A stretch of DNA of 64,000 bases from Brevundimonas sp. SORGH_AS_0993 (GCF_030818545.1 NZ_JAUTAH010000001.1:1059001-1123000); one strand, 5' to 3'; positions 33,957 to 43,498 are shown, counted from the first letter of the stretch. Numbers and translations: made by a program. The notes: generated by a model not told the origin, from the letters alone.

Positions 33957-35162
33957 TCAGCTGTTGGCGCTGGGGGTCGAGGCCGTCATGACCGGCGCGG
34001 AAGGTTCGCGGAAATAGCGGTCGATGCCGTCCGCGACCGCCTTCATCAGCCGCCGCCGCGCGCGTTCGTCGGTCAACAGGCGTTCATCGTCCGGATTGGT
34101 GATGAAGCCCATTTCCAGCAGGACCGCCGGCACGTCGGGCGCCAGAAGGACCGCCAAACCGGCGTCGCGGTGGCTGCGGCGCAGCAGCGGATGCTCGGAC
34201 GCCTCCAGATGGGTCAGGAGAACGCGCGCGAACTGGGCCGAGCGGTTCTGGGTGGCCCGCTGCGTCATGTCCAGCAGGATGCGGTCCACCGACGGGTCGC
34301 GGCCGGGCAGATGCAGTTCGCGGCGCCAGTTGTCGGTGCGCGTGAACTCGCGCACCGCCCGGCCGGCGCCCTGCTCGGACAGGGTATAGACGCTGGCGCC
34401 CCGGACCGCAGGGTCGGACCCCGCATCGGCGTGCAGAGAGATGAACAGGTCCGCATCCGCCTGGCGGGCGATGGCGACGCGCCGGTACAGATCGACATAA
34501 GTGTTGGTTTCGCGCGTCAACCGCACACGATACCGCCCGGTCTTCTCCAACTCGGCCTTGAGCGCCAGGGCGGCGGCCAGCGTCACCTGGCTTTCGTTGA
34601 CCGTGGCGCCCCGCGCGCCGGGATCGCGGCCGCCGTGGCCGGCGTCGATCACCACCAGCGGCCGCTCGGCCCGACGCGGGGTCGGACGCTGCGGCGGGCG
34701 CGAAGCGGACCGCGTCGCCGCCGCCCCGGTCGCCTTGATGTCCACCACATAGCGATAGTGCGCCACCCCGTCGCCGGGCGGCAGCAGGAAGCGGCGTTCG
34801 ATCTCGCCGCCCCGCGCCAGCTCCAGCTCGACCCGCGAGGCCCCGCCGGACGACGACACCTGATAGGACCGCACCAGGCCCGATCCGCCGCCGTCCAGCC
34901 CGCGCCCCGGCGAAACGCCGTTCAACGCCAGGGTGACGCGCCCGTCCGCGCCCGTGTCGATCACCCGCCCCTGCGCGGCCTTTTCCAGATCGATGACCAC
35001 GCGGGTCCGATCACCGTCGGCGCCGAAGCGGATGCCCAGCACGTCGCCATTGCCGCCCCACGCCAGGCCGCGCGTGGCGAACAGGCCGACCGCGCAGATG
35101 ACGACGAAGGCCAGGGCGGTCATCGCCCATTCCTTCGCGCCCCAACGCCGCAAATCTGTCAT
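33957..35162 (-). CDS. N-acetylmuramoyl-L-alanine amidase (AMIN + amidase_3, AmiC-like)
   Basis: About 401 residues. An N-terminal membrane helix or signal (WAMTALAFVVICAVGLFATRG) is followed by an AMIN domain (about 30-130) that targets the septum, then amidase_3 with zinc ligands in VIDAGHGGRDPGARG, Glu in VNESQVTLA, SLHAD, and catalytic Glu in VLLEMGFITNPDDE. Cleaves the amide between MurNAc and stem peptide during daughter cell separation. ATG 35162 gives MTDLRRWGAK; an upstream codon at 35177 is possible. In Caulobacterales such a gene often sits beside rne and a penicillin-binding protein; rne is divergent here. Confidence 0.92.
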   Translation of the reverse strand: MTDLRRWGAKEWAMTALAFVVICAVGLFATRGLAWGGNGDVLGIRFGADGDRTRVVIDLEKAAQGRVIDTGADGRVTLALNGVSPGRGLDGGGSGLVRSYQVSSSGGASRVELELARGGEIERRFLLPPGDGVAHYRYVVDIKATGAAATRSASRPPQRPTPRRAERPLVVIDAGHGGRDPGARGATVNESQVTLAAALALKAELEKTGRYRVRLTRETNTYVDLYRRVAIARQADADLFISLHADAGSDPAVRGASVYTLSEQGAGRAVREFTRTDNWRRELHLPGRDPSVDRILLDMTQRATQNRSAQFARVLLTHLEASEHPLLRRSHRDAGLAVLLAPDVPAVLLEMGFITNPDDERLLTDERARRRLMKAVADGIDRYFREPSAPVMTASTPSANS

Positions 35163-35177
35163 AACGCGACCGTCCAT

Positions 35178-35631
35178 TGCGACGTCGAACCTGCGTAAAA
35201 CTACTAGATCGGCACCTTGGCACGGCGCTCGTATGCAGGGGGTTAAGGCGAGGCGCTTTTAATTCGCGTCTGGCGTGGCTATGATTTGATCCGCTCGCGA
35301 ACCGATCGCGCCGATTTCGCCCTTGGCGAAGACTGGCGCGCCCTCCTCGCGGCGTTGACTTTCACCTATCCGAGAACCGCCCCGGCCCTGCCGATGGTTC
35401 GAAGAGCGGACCAGGGACGCGGCCTTCCCAAGGATTGGCGCGCCCGGTTCAGGACCGACGACTTCATGGGCCTTTCCGCCTGCGCTCCCCAACGGCTTGA
35501 CCAAGCCTTCTTCGCCGTTCTCGGCGGGGGGATGTCGCGCGCCTCGGCCCCCTCACCCGTTCGGCGAGCCGCCATGACCCTGCCCGGTGTTCCGGGACGG
35601 TCGGCCTGCGCGCGCCAGAGAGAGACTTTCC
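35178..35631. other. Long divergent intergenic region/rne leader
   Basis: 454 bases between the amidase and rne starts with no supported gene. It contains a candidate plus-strand promoter (35257-35285), a TTCGCC-CTT-GGCGAA hairpin at 35316-35330 and other GC-rich potential stems. A leader of about 340 nt would fit the autoregulation by 5' UTR known for rne in Escherichia coli, but no homologous structure can be shown by eye. Short frames across it lack family similarity. Confidence 0.5.
35257..35285 (+). promoter_or_regulatory. Candidate sigma-70-type promoter of rne
   Basis: TATGAT at 35280-35285 is a good -10 hexamer. Seventeen bases upstream is TTTTAA (35257-35262), a poor -35. The predicted transcript would carry a leader of about 340 nt before ATG 35632. 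Confidence 0.35.
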
Positions 35632-38322
35632 ATGTCAAAGACCATGCTGATCGATGCGGCCCACCCGGAAGAAACCCGGGTCGCCATCGTGGACGGACGC
35701 CAGATTGAGGAATTCGATTTCGAATCCCGTGCGAAGCGCCAGCTTCGCGGCAACATCTATCTGGCCAAAGTCACCCGCGTAGAGCCCAGCCTTCAGGCCG
35801 CCTTCGTCGAATACGGCGGCAACCGCCACGGCTTCCTGGCCTTCAACGAAATCCACCCGGACTACTATCAGATACCCGTCGCCGACCGCGAAGCCATCAT
35901 GGCCGAGGCGCACGACGACGAGGACGAGGACGATCTGGATCGCGAGTCCACCGGCGACGACGTCGACCCGGAAGCCGCCCTGGCGGACGAGGAGCGTCTG
36001 AAGCGTCGCTTGATGCGCCGCTACAAGATCCAGGACGTCATCAAGCGCCGCCAGATCCTGCTGGTCCAGGTCGTCAAGGACGAGCGCGGCGCCAAGGGCG
36101 CGGCCCTGACCACCTGGCTGTCGCTGGCCGGCCGCTACTGCGTCCTGATGCCCAACACGGGCAAGGGCGGCGGCATCAGCCGCAAGATCACCAACACCTC
36201 CGACCGTCGCCGCCTGAAGAGCGCCGTCGCCGCCCTGGACGTGCCCAAGGGCATGGGCCTGATCATCCGCACGGCCGGCGCCAAGCGCACCAAGGCCGAG
36301 ATCAAGCGCGACTATCAGTATCTGCTGCGCCTGTGGGAGACGATCCGCGAGACCACCCTGGCCTCTCACGCCCCGTCCCTGATCTACGAAGAAGAGAACC
36401 TGGTCCGCCGCGCCGTGCGCGACATGTTCGACAAGGACTTCGACGGCATCCAGGTCGAGGGCGTCGAGGGCTTCAAGGAGGCGCGCGACTTCATGCGCGT
36501 GCTGATGCCGGCCCAGGCCAAGAAGGTTCACCTTTATCGCGGCTCGCGTCCCCTGTTCGCGGCCAACGGCATCGAGGAACTGCTGACCCAGATTCACCAG
36601 CCGGTCGTGCCGCTGAAGTCCGGCGGCTATCTGGTCATCAACCAGACCGAGGCCCTGGTGGCCATCGACGTCAACTCGGGTCGCGCCACCAAGGAACGCA
36701 ACGTCGAGCAGACGGCGTTCAAGACGAATATGGAAGCGGCGGAAGAAGCCGCCCGCCAGCTGCGCCTGCGCGACCTCGCCGGCCTGGTCGTCATCGACTT
36801 CATCGACATGGATGAGGGCAAGAACAACCGCGCCGTCGAGCGCGTGCTGAAGGAGGCCCTGTCCTCCGACCGCGCGCGCATCCAGATGGGCCGCATCTCG
36901 CCCTTCGGCCTGATGGAGATCAGCCGCCAGCGCCGCCGCCTGGGCGTGATCGAGGGCGCGACCGAGGCTTGCCCGCACTGCCAGGGCACCGGCCGCATCC
37001 GCTCGGCCGAATCCGCCGCCCTTATGACCCTGCGCGCCGTCGACATCGAGGCCGGCAAGAACGGCGCCGGCGTGGTGATCCTGAAGGTCTGCACCGCCGT
37101 CGGCCTGTACATCCTGAACCACAAGCGCGCCTATCTGCAGTCGCTGCTGGAACGTCGCGGCCTGAACGTGATCGTCCAGATCGACGACAGCCTGGGTCAG
37201 GGCGAACACGGCATCGAGCGCACCGAGACCAACGAGGACTTCGTCGCCCCCGAGATCGAACTGCCCGACCTGAACGATGACTTCGACGCCGACCTCTATG
37301 AGGACGAAGACGAGGACGATGACGAGGAGATCGTCGGCGACGACGAGGACGACGACGTCGAGGCGCTGGAGCGCGAGGACACCGACGACGACGAGCCGCG
37401 CGAGCGCCTGGATCGTCAAGACGGCCGGGGCCGCAACCGCCGTCGCCGTCGCGGTGGTCGTCGGGACGAGGAAGTCGCCGAGGAAACGCCCGCCCTGGCC
37501 GATCTGTCGGACGACGAAGAGGACGAGAACGGCCGTCGTCGCCGTCGCGGTCGTCGCGGCGGTCGCCGCGCCCGCGAGGACGGCGAACGCGACGTCTACA
37601 CCTGGGTGCGGGGCCGCACCCCGTCTCTGGACGACCCCTATGTCTGGTTCGACCCGCTGAACCCCGGTCGCGCCGATAGCCGTCCCGAGCGTGGCGAGCG
37701 TCCTGAACGCGCCGAGCGCCCGGCCGTGACGCAGGAGCCCGTCGAGGGTCTGGACGCGGTCGCCGACGACAACGCCGGCGAGGAAGGCGGCCGTTCGCGC
37801 CGTCGTCGTCGTCGCGGTCGGGGTCGCAACGGCGACGGCCTTGTCCATGAGGTCAAGGTCGAGAACCGCGCCACCAACGAGGGCATGCCGGCCGACGGTT
37901 CGCCCGACACTCCCATGGCCGTGACCTTGCCCGTCGCCGACGACGTCGAGGCGCCCGCCGTCGCCCCCGTGGCGGCGGAGCCCCAGCGCCGCCGGGTCCG
38001 CCGCAAGGCCGCCGTCGTCGCTCCGGAAGCCGCGGACCTGGCCGCTCAGACGGTCGACGATCCGCACGTCGAGGCGCTGGAAACCGCCATCGAGCCCAAC
38101 GAGGCGCCGACGGCGGGCGAACCCGTCGTCCTGGATGTGACGCCCGCGGAAGCCGCCGTCGAACAGGGCGTCATCGAGGCCCCCGCGCCCGAGCCGGTCA
38201 TCCTGGCCGAGCCCGTGGTCGCGCCCAAGCCCGAGATCGACGTCGAGGCCCTGATCGCCGAAGACCCGAACCAGATCGTCGCGCCGCCCGAAAAGCCCAA
38301 GCGCGGATGGTGGCGCCGCTGA
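35632..38322 (+). CDS. rne: Ribonuclease E
   Basis: 896 residues. Endonuclease that initiates mRNA decay and processes rRNA/tRNA and scaffolds the degradosome. The S1 domain (about 35-125) is split by an acidic insert (HDDEDEDDLDRESTGDD). The RNase H-like and DNase I-like catalytic region includes VAIDVNSGRATKE and VIDFIDMDEGKNN, with Mg-binding Asp residues; the Zn-link is EACPHCQGTG. After about residue 520 come a long Asp/Glu block, Arg-rich blocks (RNRRRRRGGRR and RRRRRRGRGRNG), and a disordered Ala/Pro/Glu tail ending PKRGWWRR. That terminal motif matches the PNPase-docking GWW known for Caulobacter RNase E. Start ATG 35632 gives the conserved MSKTMLIDAAHPEETRVA. Confidence 0.96.
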   Translation: MSKTMLIDAAHPEETRVAIVDGRQIEEFDFESRAKRQLRGNIYLAKVTRVEPSLQAAFVEYGGNRHGFLAFNEIHPDYYQIPVADREAIMAEAHDDEDEDDLDRESTGDDVDPEAALADEERLKRRLMRRYKIQDVIKRRQILLVQVVKDERGAKGAALTTWLSLAGRYCVLMPNTGKGGGISRKITNTSDRRRLKSAVAALDVPKGMGLIIRTAGAKRTKAEIKRDYQYLLRLWETIRETTLASHAPSLIYEEENLVRRAVRDMFDKDFDGIQVEGVEGFKEARDFMRVLMPAQAKKVHLYRGSRPLFAANGIEELLTQIHQPVVPLKSGGYLVINQTEALVAIDVNSGRATKERNVEQTAFKTNMEAAEEAARQLRLRDLAGLVVIDFIDMDEGKNNRAVERVLKEALSSDRARIQMGRISPFGLMEISRQRRRLGVIEGATEACPHCQGTGRIRSAESAALMTLRAVDIEAGKNGAGVVILKVCTAVGLYILNHKRAYLQSLLERRGLNVIVQIDDSLGQGEHGIERTETNEDFVAPEIELPDLNDDFDADLYEDEDEDDDEEIVGDDEDDDVEALEREDTDDDEPRERLDRQDGRGRNRRRRRGGRRDEEVAEETPALADLSDDEEDENGRRRRRGRRGGRRAREDGERDVYTWVRGRTPSLDDPYVWFDPLNPGRADSRPERGERPERAERPAVTQEPVEGLDAVADDNAGEEGGRSRRRRRRGRGRNGDGLVHEVKVENRATNEGMPADGSPDTPMAVTLPVADDVEAPAVAPVAAEPQRRRVRRKAAVVAPEAADLAAQTVDDPHVEALETAIEPNEAPTAGEPVVLDVTPAEAAVEQGVIEAPAPEPVILAEPVVAPKPEIDVEALIAEDPNQIVAPPEKPKRGWWRR

Positions 38323-38380
38323 TCGGTCACGATTAGACTGTCAGGATGCAGGCGGGGGCCGGTCGTACTTGGAGCATGCC

Positions 38381-39778
38381 ATGACGTGGCTTCCCCGATC
38401 TGCATCCCGCCTTCTGGCGGCGACGACGGCGGGTATTGCGGCCCTCCTCGTCGCAGGCCAGGCCTCGGCCCAGAGCCTGATCCGCGACACGGAGGTCGAG
38501 GGGATTATCCGCGAATGGGCGGACCCGGTCTTTTCGGCCATGGGCCTGAACCCGGCGGACATCGAGGTCCTTCTGGTCAATGACAACGACCTGAACGCCT
38601 TCGCCACGCGCGGGCGGATCATGGGCGTCAACACCGGCCTGATCCTGCGGACCCGGAACCCCAGCGAGCTGCTGGGCGTGATGGCGCACGAGGCGGGCCA
38701 CATCAAGAACCGCCACACCCTCAGCGACGGCGCCCAGAACGCCGGCAAACAGCCTATGTTCATGACCATGGCCCTGGGCGCCCTGGCCATCGCGGCAGGC
38801 GCGCCGGACGCCGGCGTGGCCCTTTTGGGCTCCAGCCAGTATTTCGGGACCCTGGGCGCCCTTCGCTATCTGCAGGGACAGGAGGGCGAGGCCGACCTGA
38901 CCGGCGCCCGGGGCCTCGAGGCGGCCGGCGAGTCGGGCGCGGGCCTGGTGTCCTTCTTCGACAACTTCCGCTCCCAGGAGGTCTTCTCCGACGCGCGCCG
39001 CTATCCCTATTTCCGCAGCCACCCCCTGTCGGCCCAGCGGATCGAAAGCCTGCGTCGCTTCGTGCAGGAGCAACCGCACTACGAGCACCGCGACAGTCCC
39101 GAACGCCTAGCCCAGCACGCCCTGATCCTGGCAAAGATCCACGCCTTCATGGACCAGCCGGCGGCGACCCTGCGCGACTATCCCTCCACCGACACCTCCC
39201 TGCCCGCCCGCTACGCCCGCGCCATCGCCCTGTATCGCGACGGACAGACGGAAAAGGGCCTGGCGGCGGTGGACGCCCTGATCGCGGGCGATCCGACCAA
39301 TCCCTATTTCCACGAGTTGAAGGGCCAGATCCTGTTCGAGGAGGGCCGCCCGGCCGAGGCCATCGCCGCCCACCGCGAGGCGGTGCGGCTGAAGCCCGAC
39401 GCCCCGCTGCTGCGGATCAACCTGGCCCACGCCCTGATCGAAACCAACGACAAGGCCAATCTGGACGAGGCCATCGCCCAGCTAAAGCACGCCGTGGTGG
39501 CCGAGAAGGACAACACCCTGGCCTGGCGGCTGCTGGCCCAGGCCTACGCCTCCCAGAACAAGGAGGGCGAGGCCCGCCTGGCCTCGGCCGAATACTATTT
39601 CGCCGCCGGCGACGACAAGCAGGCGACCCAGTTCGCCCTACGCGCCCGCTCCATGCTGGACCCCCGCTCCATCGAATGGCGCCGCGCGGTGGACATCGTC
39701 CTGGCCTCGGGCGCCACGCCTGAAGACCTTCAGGACCTGGACCGGCGCGAGGCGGCGCGCCGCCCGGCCCTCAACTGA
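38381..39778 (+). CDS. Periplasmic M48 metalloprotease with TPR domain (BepA-like)
   Basis: 465 residues. Signal peptide 1-31 (LLAATTAGIAALLVAGQASAQ), then an M48 zinc-protease domain with HEAGHIKNRH as the HEXXH motif and the third ligand Glu in GQEGEADLTGARG. The C-terminal half (about 250-450) is TPR repeats. BepA-like proteins assemble or degrade outer-membrane proteins such as LptD. Start ATG 38381 is preferred over an upstream TTG. Followed after 34 bases by a DsbA-family gene, likely the same transcript. Confidence 0.92.
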   Translation: MTWLPRSASRLLAATTAGIAALLVAGQASAQSLIRDTEVEGIIREWADPVFSAMGLNPADIEVLLVNDNDLNAFATRGRIMGVNTGLILRTRNPSELLGVMAHEAGHIKNRHTLSDGAQNAGKQPMFMTMALGALAIAAGAPDAGVALLGSSQYFGTLGALRYLQGQEGEADLTGARGLEAAGESGAGLVSFFDNFRSQEVFSDARRYPYFRSHPLSAQRIESLRRFVQEQPHYEHRDSPERLAQHALILAKIHAFMDQPAATLRDYPSTDTSLPARYARAIALYRDGQTEKGLAAVDALIAGDPTNPYFHELKGQILFEEGRPAEAIAAHREAVRLKPDAPLLRINLAHALIETNDKANLDEAIAQLKHAVVAEKDNTLAWRLLAQAYASQNKEGEARLASAEYYFAAGDDKQATQFALRARSMLDPRSIEWRRAVDIVLASGATPEDLQDLDRREAARRPALN

Positions 39779-39812
39779 CCCCCGCAGTGATCCGAGACGA
39801 CAAAGAACCTTC

Positions 39813-40586
39813 ATGACCGATCAAACCCCCTCGCCCCCGCCTGCCGCCGCCCCTAAGTCCGGTGGCCTGGGCGCGCGCGCCGGCTATCTGGCCCTGGGCC
39901 TGTCGGTCATCGCCCTGGGTCTGGCGGCCGCACCCTATTTCACCGGCGCCGGCGACGTGCGCGGCTATCTGCTGAAGCATCCCGAGGTCCTGCAGGAAGC
40001 CAGCGCCGCCCTGCAGCAGAAGGAGGCTCAGGCCCGCGTCGACGAGATCAACCAGGCCGCCGCCGCCAACGCCGGCCTGTTGGCTCCCGACAGCCGCGAT
40101 CCCAGCTTCGGTCCCGCCGACGCCAAGGTCACGGTGATCGAATTCTTCGACTTCCGCTGCCCCGGTTGCAAGGCGGTGGCCCACGACTATCGCGCCCTGA
40201 TGGCCGCTCATCCCGAGGTGCGCTTCGTCTTCAAGGACTGGCCGATCCTGGACCGGGGCCAGGACGTCACCTCGCAATACGCCGCTCGCGCCGCCCTGGC
40301 CGCGCATCAACAGGGCAAGTATCTGGAGGTCTATGACGCCCTGATGGAGGCCCGCGCCCTCAGCATCGCCTCCATCGACCAGATCCTGGCCCAGCACGGC
40401 GTGGATATGACGCGCGCCAAGGCCGCCATCGCCGCCCCCGACACCACCCGCCACATCGCCGACATCCACACGACCGCCGCCGCGCTGCGCCTTCAAGGCA
40501 CGCCCAGCTTCTTCGTCAACGGCAAGGCAAGCGCCGGCATCGACCCCGCCGAGATCGGCCAGATGATCGAGGCGGCCAAGCGTTAG
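39813..40586 (+). CDS. DsbA-family thiol-disulfide oxidoreductase, membrane-anchored
   Basis: 257 residues. One transmembrane anchor at about 20-45 after a Pro-rich N-terminus, a helical scaffold region (LLKHPEVLQEASAALQQKEAQARVDEI in pieces) and a DsbA-like thioredoxin domain with active site FRCPGCKAV and cis-Pro loop QGTPSFFVNG. Oxidises or isomerises disulfides in the periplasm. Probably works with the upstream periplasmic protease in envelope protein quality control. Confidence 0.92.
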   Translation: MTDQTPSPPPAAAPKSGGLGARAGYLALGLSVIALGLAAAPYFTGAGDVRGYLLKHPEVLQEASAALQQKEAQARVDEINQAAAANAGLLAPDSRDPSFGPADAKVTVIEFFDFRCPGCKAVAHDYRALMAAHPEVRFVFKDWPILDRGQDVTSQYAARAALAAHQQGKYLEVYDALMEARALSIASIDQILAQHGVDMTRAKAAIAAPDTTRHIADIHTTAAALRLQGTPSFFVNGKASAGIDPAEIGQMIEAAKR

Positions 40587-40611
40587 CTCTGATCGACCGT
40601 CAGGCTGCGCC

Positions 40612-40646
40612 CGTCATTCTGCTGCGTCGGCAGCCCCGGAATGACG
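40612..40646. repeat. CGTCATTC...GAATGACG inverted repeat between convergent genes
   Basis: Perfect 8-base arms at 40612-40619 and 40639-40646 with an inner CTGC/GCAG helix. It sits between the convergent DsbA-like and TPR genes where a terminator is expected, but there is no T-run. It may act as a bidirectional terminator or be a small dispersed repeat. Confidence 0.5.
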
Positions 40647-40688
40647 AACTCCGGCGTCGCCGAACGCCTGCGGATTGGACCTGAAACT

Positions 40689-42410
40689 CTAAGCCTCGGC
40701 CAGGCTCATCGCCCCGCCGATCCATTCGACCCCGGCGTGGCGCAGGGCGTCGTTGGCCGCCGTCTCGTCGCCCAGGGCCATCTGCGCCCGATACAGGACG
40801 TAATAGCTGTAAGGGTCGCTGGGCCAGTCCTTCAGCAGTTCGCCGATCTTGTCGCGCGCGCCGGCCGCGTCGCCCGAGGCCAGCATCGCCGCCGCCAGGC
40901 TGCGCCGCGTCGGATACCAGATCAGGGGCGGATCGCCGCCTTCGGGCGTCATCGCCTGAATGGCGGCGGCGCGGCCATAGGCGGCGACGGCGGCCGGATA
41001 GTCGCGGTCGATCATGGCCGCGCGGCCTTCCAGCACTTTCTGGAACAGCTCGGCGAAGCCCTTCTGCTGGTCCGCCATCGGCCCCTTGAAGACCCCCTCG
41101 GCCAGCAGGGCGGCGATGGCCGCCGCCTCGGTCCGCACGGCCGACGCATCCCTGCGCCGCGCCGCCGCCTCGCCCCGCGCATAGCGCCAGCCGACCCGCA
41201 TCAGGGGCCGCCCGGCGTCGGGCTCGGCCAGGGCCGCCACCTGCCGCGCGTCGCCGAACCGGCCGTAAAGCGCATAGGCGTCCGCCGCCATGATCTGGCG
41301 GAAGGTCTGATAATCGTCTTCGCCCGGCTTGGGCTCGGCCAGCAATTCCGGATAGGTCTGCATATACCAGTCGGCCAGTTCCAGCCCCCGCGCGGCGCCG
41401 CCCGCCATCAGGGCGCCGCCCATGCCGAAGTGGATGTTGTGGGCGTGCAGCCGCATGCCCTTGATCCCGCCGGGCGGCCCGACCAGCCGATCGTAATTCT
41501 TGTCCAGCGCCACGGCCCGGACGTTGGACATCATCGCGTCCTTGTAGCGCCCGACGCGATAGAAGGTGTGCGAGGGCATATGCACCAGATGGCTGGCCCC
41601 CGGCGCCAGTTGCGCCAGCCGCTCGCCATAGGCCAGGGCCCGGTGCGGGTCGTCCGACCATTCGGTCAGGTGGATATACAGGTGGATGGCGCCGGGATCG
41701 TTCGGCTTGACCTCCAGCGCATGCTCCAGAATGGCCATCGCCCGCGTCACGGCCGGGTCGGCGGCCTTGCCCTCGTCGTCCCACCACTCGCCTTCGGGCT
41801 TCAGCATCCAGGCGTCGGCCGTGATGGTCGCCACCGAGACGTCGTCCGGATGACGTTTGGCGATCCGGTCTATAGCGCGGGCGAAGCGGGTCGCCCGGCT
41901 CTTCTCCCCGCCCGAATAGCGTTGGATCAAGGCGTCGATCATCTGGCGCTGCATCGGCGTTGCGTCGCCTGCCAGCCGTCGCGCCTCGCGGGCCACGCGC
42001 AGGCCGGTCGCCACCGACTCCGGATCATGGCCGCCGCCGTTCAGGTTCGGCCCGATGGCCCAGGCCTCGCCCCAGGCGCACATGCCGCAGCTGGGGTCCA
42101 GCAGCCGCGCCTTGCGGAAGGCGCGCACCGATTCCGTATGCTCGAAAGCCCAGCGCAGACGAACGCCATAGTCGAACCAGGCTTGGGCTTCGGCATTGGC
42201 GGTATCGACCTTGAAGCCCTCGTCGCCGAAGCCGGGAACCATGACCATGTCGGCCGTGGGCTGGGCGTCGCCCACCGCCCCGACCCGGCCGCAGATTTGC
42301 GGATTGGCGATCAGGGCCAGGGTCGCCGCCGTCGCGGTCGCATCGGCCACCGCGACCGGCGCCACCAGACAGGCGGCGGCCGCCGTCGCGATCAGAACAG
42401 TCCTGCGCAT
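40689..42410 (-). CDS. Secreted TPR-repeat protein of unknown function
   Basis: 573 residues from ATG 42410, which gives a clear signal peptide (MRRTVLIATAAAACLVAPVAVADA). Early segments FDYGVRLRWAFEHTESVRAFRKA and the motif DPSCGMCAWGEAWAIGPNLN (paired Cys) define a known but uncharacterised bacterial family. Many helical repeats follow through the C-terminus (NDPGAIHLYIHLTEWSDDP, HMPSHTFYRVGRY). The His/Cys pattern might bind a metal; unproven. Faces away from the ABC operon. Confidence 0.82.
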   Translation of the reverse strand: MRRTVLIATAAAACLVAPVAVADATATAATLALIANPQICGRVGAVGDAQPTADMVMVPGFGDEGFKVDTANAEAQAWFDYGVRLRWAFEHTESVRAFRKARLLDPSCGMCAWGEAWAIGPNLNGGGHDPESVATGLRVAREARRLAGDATPMQRQMIDALIQRYSGGEKSRATRFARAIDRIAKRHPDDVSVATITADAWMLKPEGEWWDDEGKAADPAVTRAMAILEHALEVKPNDPGAIHLYIHLTEWSDDPHRALAYGERLAQLAPGASHLVHMPSHTFYRVGRYKDAMMSNVRAVALDKNYDRLVGPPGGIKGMRLHAHNIHFGMGGALMAGGAARGLELADWYMQTYPELLAEPKPGEDDYQTFRQIMAADAYALYGRFGDARQVAALAEPDAGRPLMRVGWRYARGEAAARRRDASAVRTEAAAIAALLAEGVFKGPMADQQKGFAELFQKVLEGRAAMIDRDYPAAVAAYGRAAAIQAMTPEGGDPPLIWYPTRRSLAAAMLASGDAAGARDKIGELLKDWPSDPYSYYVLYRAQMALGDETAANDALRHAGVEWIGGAMSLAEA

Positions 42411-42571
42411 CCCAAATCCCCGCCCCTTTCGGCCATTGTGCGCCCGAACGTCCGACGATCCAAGCGTTGCCGGCGGCTCAAAGATCGCCGGTCTCCAACA
42501 TTGCCGATCGTTAATGCGACGCCGCATCGCGGCGGCTTGTGGAGACGCCGTCGTCAGGCCAAGCTCGACCG

Positions 42572-43498
42572 ATGCAAACCGTCATCGACATCCGCGACCT
42601 GACCAAGCCCTATGGTTCGGTGAAGGCCCTGGACGGCCTGACCCTGTCGATCCCGCGCGGCGGGGTCTATGGGATTCTCGGGCCGAACGGCGCGGGTAAG
42701 TCCACCCTGTTCCGCACCCTGCTGGGCCTGATCCGCCCGACCGGCGGCGAAGCGACGGTCATGGGCGGACGCATCGGCGACCCGGCCGCCACCCGGCGCA
42801 TGGGCTCCATGATCGAGACGCCGCGCTTTCCCCCCTTCCTGACCGCACGACAGGTGTTGCAATGGCTGGGCCGCGCCCACGGCGGCGTCCCGGGCCAGGA
42901 GATCGACGGCTGGCTGGCCCGCGTGGGTCTGACCGAGGCGGCGAACCGCAAGGTGCGCGGCTTTTCGGTCGGGATGCTGCAGCGCCTGGGCGTCGCCGCC
43001 GCCTTGATGACCAAGCCGGACCTGGTCATCCTGGATGAACCGACCAGCGGCATGGACCCGCCCGGCATCCAGGAGATGCGCGCCCTGATCCGCAGCCTGG
43101 CCGACGACGACGGCGTGACCATCATTCTGGCCAGTCATCAGTTGCAGGAGGTCCAGCGCGTCTGCGACCGCGTCGCCATCTTCAACAAGGGCCGGGTCAT
43201 CACCGAGGGCCGGGTCTCGGAACTGACGGCCTCGGGCGAACGTCTGCGCCTGTCGGTCACGCCCCTGGCCAAGGCCCTGAGCGTTCTGGGCGATCGCGCC
43301 AGTCTGGACGGCGACGCCCTGGTGGCCGCCATCGCCCGGTCGGAAACCCCGGCCGTCATCTGCGCCCTGGTCGAGGCCGGGGTCGAGATCGAGGAAGCCC
43401 GCTGGATCGGCGCCGACCTGGAGGACGTCTTCATGACCGAGACCGGCTGGACCGGCGTGCAGGCCGACGCCGCGAAGGGGACCGCCCATGCTGGTTGA
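42572..43498 (+). CDS. ABC-2 type exporter ATP-binding protein
   Basis: 308 residues. Walker A GPNGAGKST, Q-loop region, signature FSVGMLQRLGVA, Walker B LVILDEPTSGMDP and switch His in ASHQLQEVQRV. The signature reads SVGM rather than LSGGQ, as in many ABC-2 exporters of the antibiotic or bacitracin type. ATG 42572 (MQTVIDIRDLTKPYG) is chosen over an upstream codon at 42539. Overlaps the permease gene by 11 bases; together they form one exporter of unknown substrate. Confidence 0.9.
   Translation: MQTVIDIRDLTKPYGSVKALDGLTLSIPRGGVYGILGPNGAGKSTLFRTLLGLIRPTGGEATVMGGRIGDPAATRRMGSMIETPRFPPFLTARQVLQWLGRAHGGVPGQEIDGWLARVGLTEAANRKVRGFSVGMLQRLGVAAALMTKPDLVILDEPTSGMDPPGIQEMRALIRSLADDDGVTIILASHQLQEVQRVCDRVAIFNKGRVITEGRVSELTASGERLRLSVTPLAKALSVLGDRASLDGDALVAAIARSETPAVICALVEAGVEIEEARWIGADLEDVFMTETGWTGVQADAAKGTAHAG

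Noticed and set aside
35286-35708. A 140-codon plus-strand frame in the rne leader
   Set aside because: No recognised motif, runs into the rne coding region out of frame, and its Arg/Pro-rich content fits random high-GC sequence.
37420-37850. Repetitive CGTCGCCGTCGC tracts in rne as a microsatellite or mobile repeat
   Set aside because: They are codons of the Arg-rich blocks of RNase E and keep normal protein logic.
35635-38067. An open frame of over 800 codons antisense to rne
   Set aside because: The sequence mirrors RNase E codons (Val/Leu/Gly-rich, no motifs), and rne is unambiguous on the other strand.
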